A DNA stretch of 64,000 bases from Devosia salina (GCF_019504385.1 NZ_CP080590.1:476001-540000), one strand, 5' to 3'; shown: positions 49,929-60,188, numbered from the stretch's first letter. Notes: a model not told the origin generated them from the letters alone. A program made the numbers and translations.

Positions 49929-49958
49929 GATCGTCCTCGGGTTTGCCCGGGGACGATC
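49929..49958. repeat. Family D palindrome upstream of hisS
   Basis: GATCGTCC-T-CGGG, loop TTTG, CCCG-G-GGACGATC: a 12-base-pair imperfect stem. The core CTCGGGTTTGCCCGGGG is a dispersed rhizobial palindrome, related to 33194-33222. The rest of 49794-50048 shows no gene. Confidence 0.65.
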
Positions 49959-50048
49959 CCCACAGAGGGCGGGGCGGCACTGCCCAACCCGCCATTGTCT
50001 CCCCGGCCTTGATCGTCTAACAACGGGCCGACTTTCCAGGGCTCGAAA

Positions 50049-51548
50049 ATGACCGAAAAGACCAAGCTCATCACGCCCCGCCTGCCGCGCGGGTTCGAAG
50101 ATCGCACGCCGGGCGAGATTGCCGCTGTCGGTGCCATGATCGAGAAGATCAAGGCCGTGTATGAGCGCTATGGCTTCGACCCGGTCGAAACCCCGCTGTT
50201 CGAATATACCGAGACCCTGGGCAAATTCCTGCCCGATACCGACCGGCCCAATGCCGGCGTCTTCTCCCTGCAGGACGATGACGAGCAGTGGATGAGCCTG
50301 CGCTACGATCTCACCGCGCCGCTGGCCCGCTTCTTCGCCGAGAATTTCGAGACCTTGCCCAAGCCCTACCGCTCCTATCGGCAGGGCTATGTGTTCCGCA
50401 ATGAAAAGCCCGGCCCCGGCCGCTTCCGCCAGTTCATGCAGTTCGACGCCGACACCGTCGGCGCCCCCGGCCCCGAGGCCGACGCGGAAATGTGCATGAT
50501 GATGGCCGACGTCATGGATGCGCTGGGCCTGGCCGGCCAATATGTCGTGCGCGTCAACAACCGCAAGGTGCTCGACGGCGTGCTCGCCACGGCGGGCGTC
50601 GTCACCGACGAGCAGAAGCTCACCGTCCTCCGCGCCATCGACAAGCTCGACAAATTCGGCCCCGAAGGCGTGCGCCTGCTGCTCGGCGCCGGCCGCAAGG
50701 ATGAAAGCGGTGACTTCACCAAGGGCGCCGGCCTCACCGATGCCCAGATCGAACCCATCCTGGCCTATGTCGATAGCGGCATCCCGGCCGAGGGTGTCGA
50801 AAAGGGCAGCAATGAACATGTCATTGCCACCATCAACACGCTCGCAGGCCTCATTGGCGGCTCCGAAACCGGGCTTGCCGGGGTGCAGGAGCTGGCCTCC
50901 ATCTTCGGCCTTGTCAGCGCTGCCGGCTTTGGCGGCCGCGTCATCCTCGACCCCTCCGTCGTCCGCGGCCTCGAATATTACACCGGCCCGGTCTTCGAGA
51001 TCGAACTGACCTTCAAGGTGCAGAACGAAAAGGGCCAGGACGTGGTCTTCGGCTCTGTCGGCGGCGGCGGCCGCTATGATGGCCTCGTCTCCCGTTTCCG
51101 CCGCGAGCCCGTGCCCGCCACCGGCTTTTCCATCGGCGTCTCGCGCCTCGCCAATGCCTTGAAGCTCACCGGCAATCTCGGCGCCACCGAGCCGGCGGGC
51201 CCCGTGGTCGTCCTCGTCATGGACAAGGACCAGACCGCCCGTTACCAGGCCATGGTCGCCGAACTCCGGCAGGCCGGCATTCGCGCCGAGATGTTCCTCG
51301 GCTCCACCAAGAATTTCGGCAAGCAGGTCGCCTATGCCGACAAGCGCAATTCGCCCATCGTCATCATCGAGGGCAGCCAGGAGCGCGAGCAGGGCATCTT
51401 GCAGGTCAAGGACCTGATCGCCGGCAAACAGGCGGCCCAGGCCATCACCGACAATGCCGAATGGAAAGCCGCCCGCCCCGGCCAGTTCGAAATCAGGCGC
51501 GAAGATCTGGTCTCGGCCGTCCAGAAACTGCTGAGCGAGCAGGGTTGA
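50049..51548 (+). CDS. hisS: Histidyl-tRNA synthetase, alphaproteobacterial type
   Basis: A 499-residue class II synthetase that charges tRNA-His. The motif 2 region reads [23 protein letters not shown], and [25 protein letters not shown] and [15 protein letters not shown] are all typical of the divergent alphaproteobacterial HisRS. The ATG at 50049 follows AGGG by a few bases. The divergent form is known to accompany tRNA-His lacking G-1 and carrying A73, exactly as found at 45863. It is followed by hisZ and hisG on the same strand. A clamp-like anticodon-binding domain completes the C terminus (about 405-495). Confidence 0.95.
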   Translation: MTEKTKLITPRLPRGFEDRTPGEIAAVGAMIEKIKAVYERYGFDPVETPLFEYTETLGKFLPDTDRPNAGVFSLQDDDEQWMSLRYDLTAPLARFFAENFETLPKPYRSYRQGYVFRNEKPGPGRFRQFMQFDADTVGAPGPEADAEMCMMMADVMDALGLAGQYVVRVNNRKVLDGVLATAGVVTDEQKLTVLRAIDKLDKFGPEGVRLLLGAGRKDESGDFTKGAGLTDAQIEPILAYVDSGIPAEGVEKGSNEHVIATINTLAGLIGGSETGLAGVQELASIFGLVSAAGFGGRVILDPSVVRGLEYYTGPVFEIELTFKVQNEKGQDVVFGSVGGGGRYDGLVSRFRREPVPATGFSIGVSRLANALKLTGNLGATEPAGPVVVLVMDKDQTARYQAMVAELRQAGIRAEMFLGSTKNFGKQVAYADKRNSPIVIIEGSQEREQGILQVKDLIAGKQAAQAITDNAEWKAARPGQFEIRREDLVSAVQKLLSEQG

Positions 51549-51581
51549 TGATGCTGGGGGCGAAGGTTTCAATGAGAAGGA

Positions 51582-51729
51582 CCCCCACCCTCAATCCCTC
51601 CCCACACGGGGGAGGGAGGCGCAGGTTGCGGCCTTTCGGTTCCTTCGGCTCCCTCCCCCTTGTGGGGAGGGACGCTGAGCAGGGCTTGGCGTTTGCCAAG
51701 TCCGTCGCGAAGCAGGGTGGGGGTGTCGG
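51582..51729. repeat. Combined family C and family B repeats between hisS and hisZ
   Basis: CCCCCACCCTCAATCCCTCC, CACACGGGGGAGGGAGGCGC and a TTCGG-separated CTCCCTCCCC unit (family C) run into CCTCCCCCTTGTGGGGAGG, then a middle with CTTGGCGTTTGCCAAGTCCG and GCAGGGTGGGGG (family B copy 4, 51650-51729). Two mobile-like units appear joined. Confidence 0.75.
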
Positions 51730-51765
51730 CGTCTGTGCATACGCGAGCGCGAGTGAGACCCTCCC

Positions 51766-52830
51766 ATGACCAACGCCGCCTATCGCCGCGCCCAGCTTGA
51801 ATCCCTCGTCGAGGCCCAGGGCGGCTGCCGTGCCACGCCGCCGCTGCTCCTCAAGGCCGATCCCTATTTCGACCTCGCCGGCGAAGAATTCGGCCGACGC
51901 CTCCTGCTCACCACCGATCTCACCGGCGCGGAATACTGCCTCAGGCCCGATTTCACCCTGCCCATCGTCGCCGATTACATCGCCCAAGGCGCAGGGGAGC
52001 CGGCGGCCTTTTCCTATCTCGGCCCCATCTTCCGCCAGCGCAGCTCTGGCCCGGCCGAATTCGATCAGGCCGGTATCGAACTCCTGGCCCAGCCCGATGG
52101 CGATATCGCGCTCGATCAGGTGCTGACCTTCGCCCGCGCTGCACTTTCGCTCTATGGCATCACCCCGCAGGTCAAGCTCGGCGGCGTCGGCCTGTTCGAG
52201 GCCTTGTTGGCCCAGGCCGACATGCCCGATGCCTGGCGCCCGCGCATCCGCCACCGCTTCGGCCATCCCGAGGCCATGGATCGCCTGCTGACCCGCCTCG
52301 AACGGGCGCCGGAGGGCCTGCGCAGCGAACAGCCTGCCCGCGCCGATCTGATCGAGGACGTGACCGCCCGCATGGTCTCGGCAGGCCTGAGTCTGTCGGA
52401 AGGCCGCTCGCCGGACGAGATTGCTGACCGCTACCTCGAACAGCAGGCCCTCGACGCCGCTCAGGTGCCCGCGGCGACCCTCAAGCTCCTGCGCGATTAT
52501 CTCGCCATCAAGGGCGACGCGCTTGCCGCCTTGCGGCAGCTCGAGGCCCTGGCCGAACGACACAGGCTCTTCCTCGGCCCGCCGCTGCGAGCCATCCGCC
52601 GCCATCTCGATGGCCTTGGTGAGGCCCGCGTGACCTTCGACGCCGGTTTCTCCCCGCGGCTCGACTATTATACCGGCATCGTCTTCGAGATGCGCGGGCA
52701 GGGCGGCACGGTCCTTGTATCCGGCGGGCAATATGATCGCCTGCTCGAACGCCTCGGCGCCACCGCCCCCATCGCCGCCTCCGGCTGCGCCCTCTGGGTC
52801 GAGCGCCTCGAAGCCGAGTGGCCGAAATGA
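51766..52830 (+). CDS. hisZ: ATP phosphoribosyltransferase regulatory subunit
   Basis: HisZ is a catalytically inactive HisRS paralogue that activates the short HisG in the first step of histidine biosynthesis. The 354 residues keep the class II fold (FRQRSSGPAEFDQAGIELL, LDYYTGIVFEMRGQGG, SGGQYDRLLERLG) but lack the C-terminal anticodon-binding domain. Length is normal. The ATG at 51766 is preferred. It follows hisS and precedes hisG, the usual Rhizobiales order, and pairs functionally with the short HisG here. Repeats before and after it may influence stoichiometry. Confidence 0.93.
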   Translation: MTNAAYRRAQLESLVEAQGGCRATPPLLLKADPYFDLAGEEFGRRLLLTTDLTGAEYCLRPDFTLPIVADYIAQGAGEPAAFSYLGPIFRQRSSGPAEFDQAGIELLAQPDGDIALDQVLTFARAALSLYGITPQVKLGGVGLFEALLAQADMPDAWRPRIRHRFGHPEAMDRLLTRLERAPEGLRSEQPARADLIEDVTARMVSAGLSLSEGRSPDEIADRYLEQQALDAAQVPAATLKLLRDYLAIKGDALAALRQLEALAERHRLFLGPPLRAIRRHLDGLGEARVTFDAGFSPRLDYYTGIVFEMRGQGGTVLVSGGQYDRLLERLGATAPIAASGCALWVERLEAEWPK

Positions 52831-52858
52831 TGATTCACTCTGCCCAGTCCGCATGGGG

Positions 52859-52965
52859 CACCCCACCCTCATTCCCTCCCCATCAAGGGGAGGGAGGCGC
52901 AAGACCGAGATGGCTGTGTTCATCGTCTCCCTCCCCCCTGTGGGGAGGGATCAAGGGTGGGGGTT
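52859..52965. repeat. Family C repeat between hisZ and hisG
   Basis: CACCCCACCCTCATTCCCTC, CCCATCAAGGGGAGGGAGG, a middle with GAGATGGCTGTGTTCATCG, then CCTCCCCCCTGTGGGGAGG with ATCAAGGGTGGGGG. It lies within the hisZ-hisG transcript. Confidence 0.75.
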
Positions 52966-53002
52966 CGGTACGCTCGGCGGTGTCTCTTCAGAGGCCAGCA
53001 CC

Positions 53003-53695
53003 ATGACCATCACCCTCGCCGTACCCTCCAAGGGCCGCCTTGAAGAACTCACCCGCGACTGGTTTGCCCATCGCGGTCTGACCATCACCCGTCCGGGCGG
53101 CGCGCGTTCCTATCTCGGGGCCATCGAAGGCCTGCCCGACGTGACGGTGCGCTTCTTCCCGGCCTCGGAAATTGCCCGCGAACTGATCCGCGGCACCATC
53201 GATCTCGGCGTCACCGGGCGTGACCTGATCCACGAGACCAGCGAAACCGGCCCGCAAGCGGTCGAGTTCGCTCGCGATCTCGGCTTCGGTCATGCCGATG
53301 TGGTCATCGCCGTGCCCGAGGCCTGGATCGACGTCACCCATATGCACGACCTGGCCGATGTCGCCTCCGACTTCCGCTCCCGCCATGGCCGCTGGCTGCG
53401 CATCGCCACCAAATACATCACCATCACCCGCCAGCATTTCGCTCAGGCGGGCATTGCCGAATACCGGATCGTGGAGAGCCTTGGCGCCACCGAAGCCGCG
53501 CCGGCCTCCGGCGTCGCCGATATCGTGGTCGACATCACCTCGACCGGCTCGACCCTTGCAGCCAATGGCCTGCGCGTGCTCGAGGATGGCGTCATGCTCC
53601 GGAGCGAAGCCAATCTGATCGTTTCGAAAACCGCCGATTGGACTGCCCCGCGCCAGGCCGTGCTGGACGATCTCCTGGCCCTGCTGGGGCGCTAG
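53003..53695 (+). CDS. hisG: ATP phosphoribosyltransferase, short form
   Basis: HisG joins ATP and PRPP to give phosphoribosyl-ATP, the committed step of histidine synthesis. The 230 residues are the short form (HisG-S), which lacks the regulatory C-terminal domain and needs HisZ. The PRPP-binding loop VDITSTGSTLAANGLR, LAVPSKGRLEEL at the N terminus, GTIDLGVTGRDLI and GVADIVVDI are characteristic. The ATG at 53003 is chosen; an earlier in-frame start would read through the family C repeat. A 56-residue membrane protein starts three bases after its stop. Confidence 0.94.
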   Translation: MTITLAVPSKGRLEELTRDWFAHRGLTITRPGGARSYLGAIEGLPDVTVRFFPASEIARELIRGTIDLGVTGRDLIHETSETGPQAVEFARDLGFGHADVVIAVPEAWIDVTHMHDLADVASDFRSRHGRWLRIATKYITITRQHFAQAGIAEYRIVESLGATEAAPASGVADIVVDITSTGSTLAANGLRVLEDGVMLRSEANLIVSKTADWTAPRQAVLDDLLALLGR

Positions 53696-53698
53696 ACC

Positions 53699-53869
53699 AT
53701 GGAACTGGCTTTCGTGCTGCTCTTCGTGCTTCTGGGCACCGGCGCCATCGTCTATGCCGGCCTGCGCCAGCCACCTGCGCGCCCCGCGGAGGATGAAAAG
53801 GCTCCCCAGGGAGATGCTGCTCCCGGTGGCGATGAAGGTGAGGGCGATGGCAAGGCCGGTGCGCCCTGA
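53699..53869 (+). CDS. Small single-pass membrane protein after hisG (hypothetical)
   Basis: A 56-residue frame starting three bases after hisG. Residues 1-20 form one hydrophobic helix (MELAFVLLFVLLGTGAIVYA) and the rest is a flexible acidic, Gly/Ala/Pro-rich tail (PPARPAEDEKAPQGD and beyond). A GGGGCG nine bases upstream can act as ribosome site, and position right behind hisG suggests co-expression. No similarity is recognised. The signal-anchor-plus-acidic-tail form is seen in small inner-membrane accessory proteins. Too short to exclude chance, but start, spacing and sequence design all fit a real gene. Confidence 0.5.
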   Translation: MELAFVLLFVLLGTGAIVYAGLRQPPARPAEDEKAPQGDAAPGGDEGEGDGKAGAP

Positions 53870-53932
53870 CGGGCCATTGCCTCGCCTGCCCAAATCACGG
53901 CACAAGGACCAAATTGTCCGGCGAGGGGCGTC

Positions 53933-55150
53933 GTGGCCGAAGACCTTGAACTGACCATTCTCATGCCCTGCCTCAACGAGGCAGAGACGCTGGCGACCTG
54001 CGTCGAGAAGGCCCAGAGCTTTCTCAAGCGCAGCGGCATTGCCGGCGAAGTGCTGATTTCCGACAATGGCTCGACCGATGGGTCCCAGGCCATCGCCGAA
54101 TCCCTGGGGGCCAGGGTGGTCAGTGCCGACCAGCGCGGCTATGGCGCCGCCCTTGGCACAGGCATTGCACAGGCGCGCGGGCGCTTCGTCATCATGGGCG
54201 ATGCCGATGACAGCTACGACTTTGCCAATCTCGATGCCTATATGGCCCAGTTGCGCGATGGTGCCGATCTGGTCATGGGCAACCGCTTTGCCGGCGGCAT
54301 CGCACCGGGCGCAATGCCCTGGCATCATCGCTATATCGGCAACCCGGTTCTGAGTTTCCTGGGCCGCCTGTTCTTCCGGACGCCCATTCGCGATTTCCAT
54401 TGCGGGTTGCGCGGTTTTTCGCGCGACGCCATCAGCAATCTCAACCTGCGGACCACCGGCATGGAGTTCGCCTCGGAAATGGTGGTCAAGGCCACCCTGA
54501 GCCAGCTAGACGTGCGCGAGGTCCCCACCACGCTCAAGCCCGATGGCCGCTCGCGCCGGCCGCATCTGCGTTCCTTCCGCGATGGCTGGCGGCATCTGCG
54601 CTTCCTGCTGCTGTTTTCCCCGCGCTGGCTGTTTCTCTATCCGGGCGTTGCGCTGCTCTGGATCGGCCTTGTCGTCGGCGCGCAATTGCTGCGCGGTCCG
54701 GTGGTGATCGGTGGCGTCACCTTCGGTGTTCACACACTGCTGGTGGCGGCGCTCTGCGTCATCATGGGCACCCAGTCCATCGCCTTCGCCATCATCGGCC
54801 GCCGCTTCGCCTCGCGTTATGGCTTCATTCCGCGCTCTGGCGTCTATGACCGGCTGCTCGAAGGCCTGACGCTCGAACGCCTGCTTCTGTTTGCGGTCCT
54901 GCTCATGCTGGGCGGCATGGGCGCCATGGGCTGGGGGCTCTGGGAATGGGCGCGACGCGATTTCGGCCCGCTCACCTCGAGCGCAACATTGCGCATGGTG
55001 ATCCTGGCCATGACTGCCCTGGTCACCGGCTTCCAGCTGATGATGAGCGCCTTCATGTCCTCCATGATCAACATTCCCATCTATGAGCGTCGCCTGGCCG
55101 ATCAGCCCGCGCCCGACGACCAGTTCCGCCGCCGCTCCGACCGGGCTTAG
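53933..55150 (+). CDS. GT2 glycosyltransferase with C-terminal membrane domain
   Basis: A 405-residue polyprenol-phosphate-type glycosyltransferase. The GT-A domain (about 1-225) begins LTILMPCLNEAETLATCVEKA, has the metal DXD-like motif in MGDADDSYDFANL and FHCGLRGFSRDAI, and resembles dolichol-phosphate glucose/mannose synthases. Four membrane helices follow (about 227-262, 275-300, 310-335 and 350-385). Such proteins load a sugar on to undecaprenyl phosphate for later transfer at the membrane. The GTG at 53933 with GGGG upstream is the start; no ATG is better. It stands apart from a polysaccharide cluster, so the product cannot be named. Confidence 0.92.
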   Translation: MAEDLELTILMPCLNEAETLATCVEKAQSFLKRSGIAGEVLISDNGSTDGSQAIAESLGARVVSADQRGYGAALGTGIAQARGRFVIMGDADDSYDFANLDAYMAQLRDGADLVMGNRFAGGIAPGAMPWHHRYIGNPVLSFLGRLFFRTPIRDFHCGLRGFSRDAISNLNLRTTGMEFASEMVVKATLSQLDVREVPTTLKPDGRSRRPHLRSFRDGWRHLRFLLLFSPRWLFLYPGVALLWIGLVVGAQLLRGPVVIGGVTFGVHTLLVAALCVIMGTQSIAFAIIGRRFASRYGFIPRSGVYDRLLEGLTLERLLLFAVLLMLGGMGAMGWGLWEWARRDFGPLTSSATLRMVILAMTALVTGFQLMMSAFMSSMINIPIYERRLADQPAPDDQFRRRSDRA

Positions 55151-55189
55151 CCCCGGCCGGCGGCGCGCCACACAAAGGCTTCCGCGACA

Positions 55190-55939
55190 ATGCTCGACCC
55201 TCTCCTCCTTCTCGCCCTGCTGGGCGTTGGCATGCTGGCTGGCTTTGTCGATGCCATCGCCGGCGGGGGCGGCATGATCACCGTGCCGGCCCTGCTCTCG
55301 GCGGGCCTGCCACCGGTGGCAGCGCTCGCCACCAACAAGATGCAGAGTGTCGTGGGCACGGGCATGGCTGTCTGGACCTATTGGCGGCGCGGTTTTGTCA
55401 ACCTGCCCAGCCTCATCCCGGCGATTGCCTTGACCTTTGCCGGCAGCTTTCTCGGGGCACTCACGGTCAGCCAGCTCGATACCAGCCTGCTCGATATCGC
55501 CGTGCCCGTGGCGCTGATCGCCATCGCGCTCTATTTCCTCTTCGCCCCCAAACTCTCCGATGCCGACAAGGCCGCCCGCCTGCCCTTCGGGCCCCTCGTG
55601 CCGGTCATGGGCTTTGCCATCGGCTTTTACGACGGGGTCTTCGGGCCAGGCACCGGCTCGTTCTTCACCATCGGCTTTGTGCTGTTGTTCGGGCTCGGAT
55701 TGACGCGCGCCACCGGCAGCACCAAGGCGCTCAATTTCACGTCCAACCTGGCGGCGCTGGCCATTTTCATCCCGCAGGGGCACGTTGTCTGGCCGGTCGC
55801 CATTGTCATGGCGCTGGGCCAGCTCATTGGCGGTTATGTCGGAGCCCATACCGGCATCCGCTATGGCGCCAGGGTCATTCGCCCCCTTGTGGTCGTCGTC
55901 TCGATCGCCCTGGCGATCAAGCTCCTGGCCTTCCCCTGA
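55190..55939 (+). CDS. TSUP/TauE-SafE family transporter
   Basis: A 249-residue membrane protein with about eight helices, of the sulfite exporter TauE/SafE (TSUP) family that moves sulfite, organosulfonates or other small anions. The two conserved motifs are seen: GFVDAIAGGGGMITVPALL in the first half and GFYDGVFGPGTGSFF in the second. Length is typical. Its ATG lies 39 bases after the glycosyltransferase stop, so the two may share a transcript. The final TGA abuts the stop codon of the convergent BrnA gene with no intervening base. Confidence 0.9.
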   Translation: MLDPLLLLALLGVGMLAGFVDAIAGGGGMITVPALLSAGLPPVAALATNKMQSVVGTGMAVWTYWRRGFVNLPSLIPAIALTFAGSFLGALTVSQLDTSLLDIAVPVALIAIALYFLFAPKLSDADKAARLPFGPLVPVMGFAIGFYDGVFGPGTGSFFTIGFVLLFGLGLTRATGSTKALNFTSNLAALAIFIPQGHVVWPVAIVMALGQLIGGYVGAHTGIRYGARVIRPLVVVVSIALAIKLLAFP

Positions 55940-56173
55940 TCAGGCCGGGTCCAGTCCTGCGGCCACGCGCAGCGCCGCATTGATCCGATCCTGCCAGCCG
56001 GGCCCGTCTTCCTGGAAATGCTCCAGCACGGCACGGTCGAGCCGCAGCGACACCATTTCCTTGCCCTCGGGCGGGGTTGTGGTCCGTGCCGGTTTGTCCT
56101 CGGTCTTGCTTGTTACGGATTTGAAGGCAGCTTCCGCCTGATCCAGGGCACTGCCGCGTCGGGGTGTTCGCAT
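55940..56173 (-). CDS. Orphan BrnA-type antitoxin
   Basis: A 77-residue protein ending in a BrnA-like ribbon-helix-helix: VSLRLDRAVLEHFQEDGPGWQDRINAALRV, close to the family core (RLD-VL-F---GPGWQTRINAALR). The first 40 residues are basic and disordered-looking (MRTPRRGSALDQAEAAFKSVTS). In BrnTA modules, BrnA represses its operon and neutralises BrnT, an RNase of RelE fold; no BrnT-like gene is beside it, so it is probably a solitary regulator or a degraded module. GAGG lies seven bases before the ATG at 56173. It meets the TSUP gene stop to stop with no spacer. Confidence 0.82.
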   Translation of the reverse strand: MRTPRRGSALDQAEAAFKSVTSKTEDKPARTTTPPEGKEMVSLRLDRAVLEHFQEDGPGWQDRINAALRVAAGLDPA

Positions 56174-56222
56174 CTCATGTCCTCGCTGATTGCTGGGCGC
56201 ACCATACCGCCCTGGGCAAGAA

Positions 56223-56250
56223 AAAGCCCCGGTGTTTCCACCGGGGCTTT
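56223..56250 (-). terminator. Hairpin terminator downstream of groEL
   Basis: A perfect 12-base-pair stem, AAAGCCCCGGTG with CACCGGGGCTTT over a TTTC loop, lies about 160 bases past the groEL stop, with T-rich sequence on the far side as read from groEL (the plus-strand A run at 56218-56225). It can also shield the brnA start. Confidence 0.8.
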
Positions 56251-56280
56251 CCACCAAGATCGTGACTGGGAAGAAACGAT

Positions 56281-56410
56281 CCTGGAAGCTCTTTCTTCCA
56301 GGCGACAAGGTCGCCCGGCCGTCGGCCGCCCACGCGGAGGGCGAGTGGTCGGCCTTTCGCCGACCACGTATGGCCCGTGAGCGAAGGAGGATCTGGTTCG
56401 CTTTCGCGAA

Positions 56411-56411
<1 letters not shown>
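56281..56411. other. Hairpin cluster in the groEL 3' region
   Basis: Three further hairpins sit between groEL and its terminator: CCTGGAAG/CTTCCAGG (56281-56302), GTGGTCGGC/GCCGACCAC (56345-56367) and GTTCGC/GCGAAC (56396-56411), the last reaching the first base of the groEL stop codon. Together they make an unusually structured 3' end that may protect the chaperonin mRNA. Confidence 0.6.
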
Positions 56412-58051
<1,640 letters not shown>

Positions 58052-58109
58052 TTATGGCTCCTTGAGAATATCTGGTTGGGGGGACGACAAAAAAGGCGCG
58101 AGAAGCGGA

Positions 58110-58400
58110 TTACGCTTCGATCACGCCCATGATGTCGCTTTCCTTCATGATGATCAGGTCTTCGCCATTGAGCTTGACCTCGGTGCCGCTCCACTTGCCG
58201 AAGAGCACGCGATCGCCGGCCTTGACGTCCAGCGCATTGATCTTGCCGTTTTCGTCGCGGGCGCCGGGGCCCACGGAGACGATCACACCCTCGGAGGGCT
58301 TTTCCTTGGCGGTGTCTGGGATGATGATCCCGCCTTTGGTCTTTTCTTCACTGTCGACGCGACGGACGACCACGCGGTCATGCAGGGGACGGAAGCCCAT
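58110..58400 (-). CDS. groES: 10-kDa co-chaperonin GroES
   Basis: GroES is the heptameric lid of the GroEL chamber. The 96 residues begin [38 protein letters not shown], which contains the mobile loop ([14 protein letters not shown]) that contacts GroEL, and end with [15 protein letters not shown]. Length is normal. Upstream are a CIRCE element and a strong sigma-70 promoter, so expression rises when HrcA is relieved after heat or folding stress. AGAGGAAC serves as ribosome site before the ATG at 58400. Confidence 0.98.
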   Translation of the reverse strand: MGFRPLHDRVVVRRVDSEEKTKGGIIIPDTAKEKPSEGVIVSVGPGARDENGKINALDVKAGDRVLFGKWSGTEVKLNGEDLIIMKESDIMGVIEA

Positions 58401-58445
58401 GATTTGTTCCTCTTGGCATCATTTCTGAATGCGATTCTGTGCTTG

Positions 58446-58472
58446 TTAGCACTCGCTTTGGGTGAGTGCTAA
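58446..58472. promoter_or_regulatory. CIRCE operator (HrcA-binding)
   Basis: A perfect CIRCE: TTAGCACTC at 58446-58454, nine-base spacer, GAGTGCTAA at 58464-58472, with arms extending to GCTTG/CAAGC on both sides (58441-58477). Its placement between the promoter and groES explains repression by HrcA. Confidence 0.97.
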
Positions 58473-58485
58473 CAAGCTGTTGGGG

Positions 58486-58514
58486 ATATAGGGATCGGGC
58501 TTCCAAAGAGTCAA
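58486..58514 (-). promoter_or_regulatory. groESL promoter
   Basis: On the minus strand TTGACT (58509-58514) and CTATAT (58486-58491) are separated by exactly 17 bases, an excellent sigma-70 match. Predicted transcription starts near 58479, just before the CIRCE element, so HrcA bound there would block elongation or initiation. Confidence 0.8.
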
Positions 58515-58583
58515 GGCGCGTGAACCGAAGTTTTTGTTCGTGCGTTACTACGGGACGGTTTTCGAACGCATGGAGAAATTGAA

Positions 58584-58943
58584 ATGGACGAGCGCAGGGA
58601 AGCGGAAGCGCGGGTGACGCCGGTCGAGGGGCGCGTCCACATCATTTTCGATGATGCCGAGATCGCCAGCACCCTCCATGCCCTCAGCCTTGAGCGCCAG
58701 GGCCGGTCGCCCTTGGTCTTCGTGCCCCTGGACGACGTCCATCCCGGGATTCTCGAAGCCTCCGAAACCCAGCGGCACGAGGATGGGCCCGGCGACGCCC
58801 ATTTCTACACCATCAAGACCCTCACTGCCGACGGTGTGGACGAAGCCTGGTACTACCCCTATGCCGACGGCGCCTATGCGCCGATCCGCGACATGCTCAC
58901 CTTTGGGGGTGACCGGGTTTCGGTGCGGGTGTCAGAAGTCTAG
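58584..58943 (+). CDS. DUF427 family protein
   Basis: A 119-residue protein whose core RVHIIFDDAEIASTLHALSLERQGRSPLVFVPLDDVHPGILEAS matches the DUF427 family (small beta-rich proteins with a V-x-F-x-g-x-x-I-A-x-S start and a P-x-x-D-V turn). No enzymatic function is established. The C-terminal half contains DEAWYYPYADGAYAPIRDMLTF, which likely ends the fold. The ATG at 58584 follows GGAGAAATTGAA. It reads away from groES, with the promoters of both in the 183 bases between them. Confidence 0.85.
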   Translation: MDERREAEARVTPVEGRVHIIFDDAEIASTLHALSLERQGRSPLVFVPLDDVHPGILEASETQRHEDGPGDAHFYTIKTLTADGVDEAWYYPYADGAYAPIRDMLTFGGDRVSVRVSEV

Positions 58944-59009
58944 GCGCGCCCGCCCGGCGGCGCTGTTTCCCTCTTCCCCCCGCTCCAAGACTGGGCCATA
59001 AGCAGCCTT

Positions 59010-59201
59010 ATGAGCGAACAGTCTTCTTTTCAGATCAAACTGCGCCGCGCCGGCGGCGTCGGCGCCAATACCAACTGGCATTGGGAGGTGCAGGACGCCT
59101 CGGGCAAGGTCGTCAAGTCCGGCAGTGCCGTCGGCCCCGAGCACAAGGCCTTCGCCACGGCCCGCATCGCCAAGGAAAAGCTGGAAGCTGCGGGCAAATA
59201 G
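59010..59201 (+). CDS. Small conserved-type protein of unknown function
   Basis: A 63-residue acidic-basic protein: MSEQSSFQIKLRRAGGVGANTNWHWEVQDASGKVVKSGSAVG, then a basic helical tail AFATARIAKEKLEAAGK. The central GVGANTNWHWEV-DASGKVV looks like a beta-turn-beta pair seen in short proteins of Rhizobiales, but no family is named. It begins 66 bases after the DUF427 gene and ends 18 bases before the EamA transporter start on the same strand, so the three may form one unit. No membrane span or signal is seen. Confidence 0.65.
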   Translation: MSEQSSFQIKLRRAGGVGANTNWHWEVQDASGKVVKSGSAVGPEHKAFATARIAKEKLEAAGK

Positions 59202-59219
59202 GCCCCGGACAGGACTGTC

Positions 59220-60188
59220 GTGACCGCGTCCCCCGCAGAGCCTGCCCGCGCTTCCGCCAAGGCTGCGACGGGTGACCCGCTGCGCGGCATTGCCCTCAAG
59301 GTCGCCTCGGTCTGCTGCTTTGTGGTCATGGCCACCATGCTCAAGGCCACCCACACCGTGCCCTCCGGGCAGATGGTGTTCTTCCGCTCATTTTTCGCCA
59401 TGCTGCCCGTGCTGGGCTTCCTCGCCTGGAAGGGCAATCTTGCCAGCGCCTTCCAGACCACGCGTCCGCTCGGGCACGTGCTGCGCGGCCTGATCGGTGT
59501 CACCTCGATGAGCCTGGGCTTTTTCGCGCTGACCCGCCTGCCGCTGCCCGAAGCAACGGCCATCGGCTATGCCTCCCCGCTGATCATCGTCATTCTCTCA
59601 GCCGTGCTGCTGCATGAGCGGGTGCATGTGTTCCGCTGGACCACCGTCCTGGTGGGTCTGGTGGGCGTCATGGTCATTCTCTGGCCGCGCCTGACGGTGC
59701 TCTCGGGCGGTGCCGTGCTGGGGGATGCGGAGGCCGTGGGCGCGCTGGCTGCCTTTGGCGGCGCCATCCTGTCCGCCTTTGCCATGCTGCAGGTCCGCAC
59801 CCTGGTGCAGACCGAGCGGACCGAAACCATCGTCACCTATTTCTTCATCAGTGCCAGCGTCATCAGCCTCTGCACCATTCCCCTGGGCTGGGTCTGGCCG
59901 ACACCGGAGCAGGCGGTGCTGCTGGTCGGTGCCGGCGTTTTTGGCGGTCTCGGGCAATTGCTGCTGACTTCGTGCTACCGCCATGCCGACATGTCGGTCA
60001 TTGCCCCGTTCGAATACACCTCGCTGCTCCTGACCATCATCATCGGCTTCGTGATCTTTGCCGATGTGCCCACCATAACCATGCTGGTCGGCGCGCTGAT
60101 CATCGTCGCATCCGGCATTGCCGTCATCCTGCGTGAGCACTGGCTGGGGCTGGACAGGTCCAAGGCGCGCCAGGCCAACACGCCCTAG
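59220..60188 (+). CDS. EamA/DMT-family transporter
   Basis: A 322-residue inner-membrane protein of the drug/metabolite transporter superfamily with ten membrane helices arranged as two EamA repeats (about 30-155 and 170-305). Landmarks include MVFFRSFFAMLPVLGF in the first repeat, LPLPEATAIGYASPLIIVILSAVLLHERV and the second-repeat IAPFEYTSLLLTIIIGFVIFADVP. The short C-terminal tail is basic. Start is the GTG at 59220. Family members move amino acids, nucleotide bases or drugs; substrate is unknown. Confidence 0.9.
   Translation: MTASPAEPARASAKAATGDPLRGIALKVASVCCFVVMATMLKATHTVPSGQMVFFRSFFAMLPVLGFLAWKGNLASAFQTTRPLGHVLRGLIGVTSMSLGFFALTRLPLPEATAIGYASPLIIVILSAVLLHERVHVFRWTTVLVGLVGVMVILWPRLTVLSGGAVLGDAEAVGALAAFGGAILSAFAMLQVRTLVQTERTETIVTYFFISASVISLCTIPLGWVWPTPEQAVLLVGAGVFGGLGQLLLTSCYRHADMSVIAPFEYTSLLLTIIIGFVIFADVPTITMLVGALIIVASGIAVILREHWLGLDRSKARQANTP

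Noticed and set aside
49494..51572. A 692-codon open frame antisense to hisS
   Set aside because: Same kind of shadow: low complexity in translation, no domain, and the opposite strand encodes an unmistakable histidyl-tRNA synthetase.
52715..53695. HisG starting at 52715
   Set aside because: That frame overlaps hisZ and reads through a repeat; the canonical short HisG starts at 53003.
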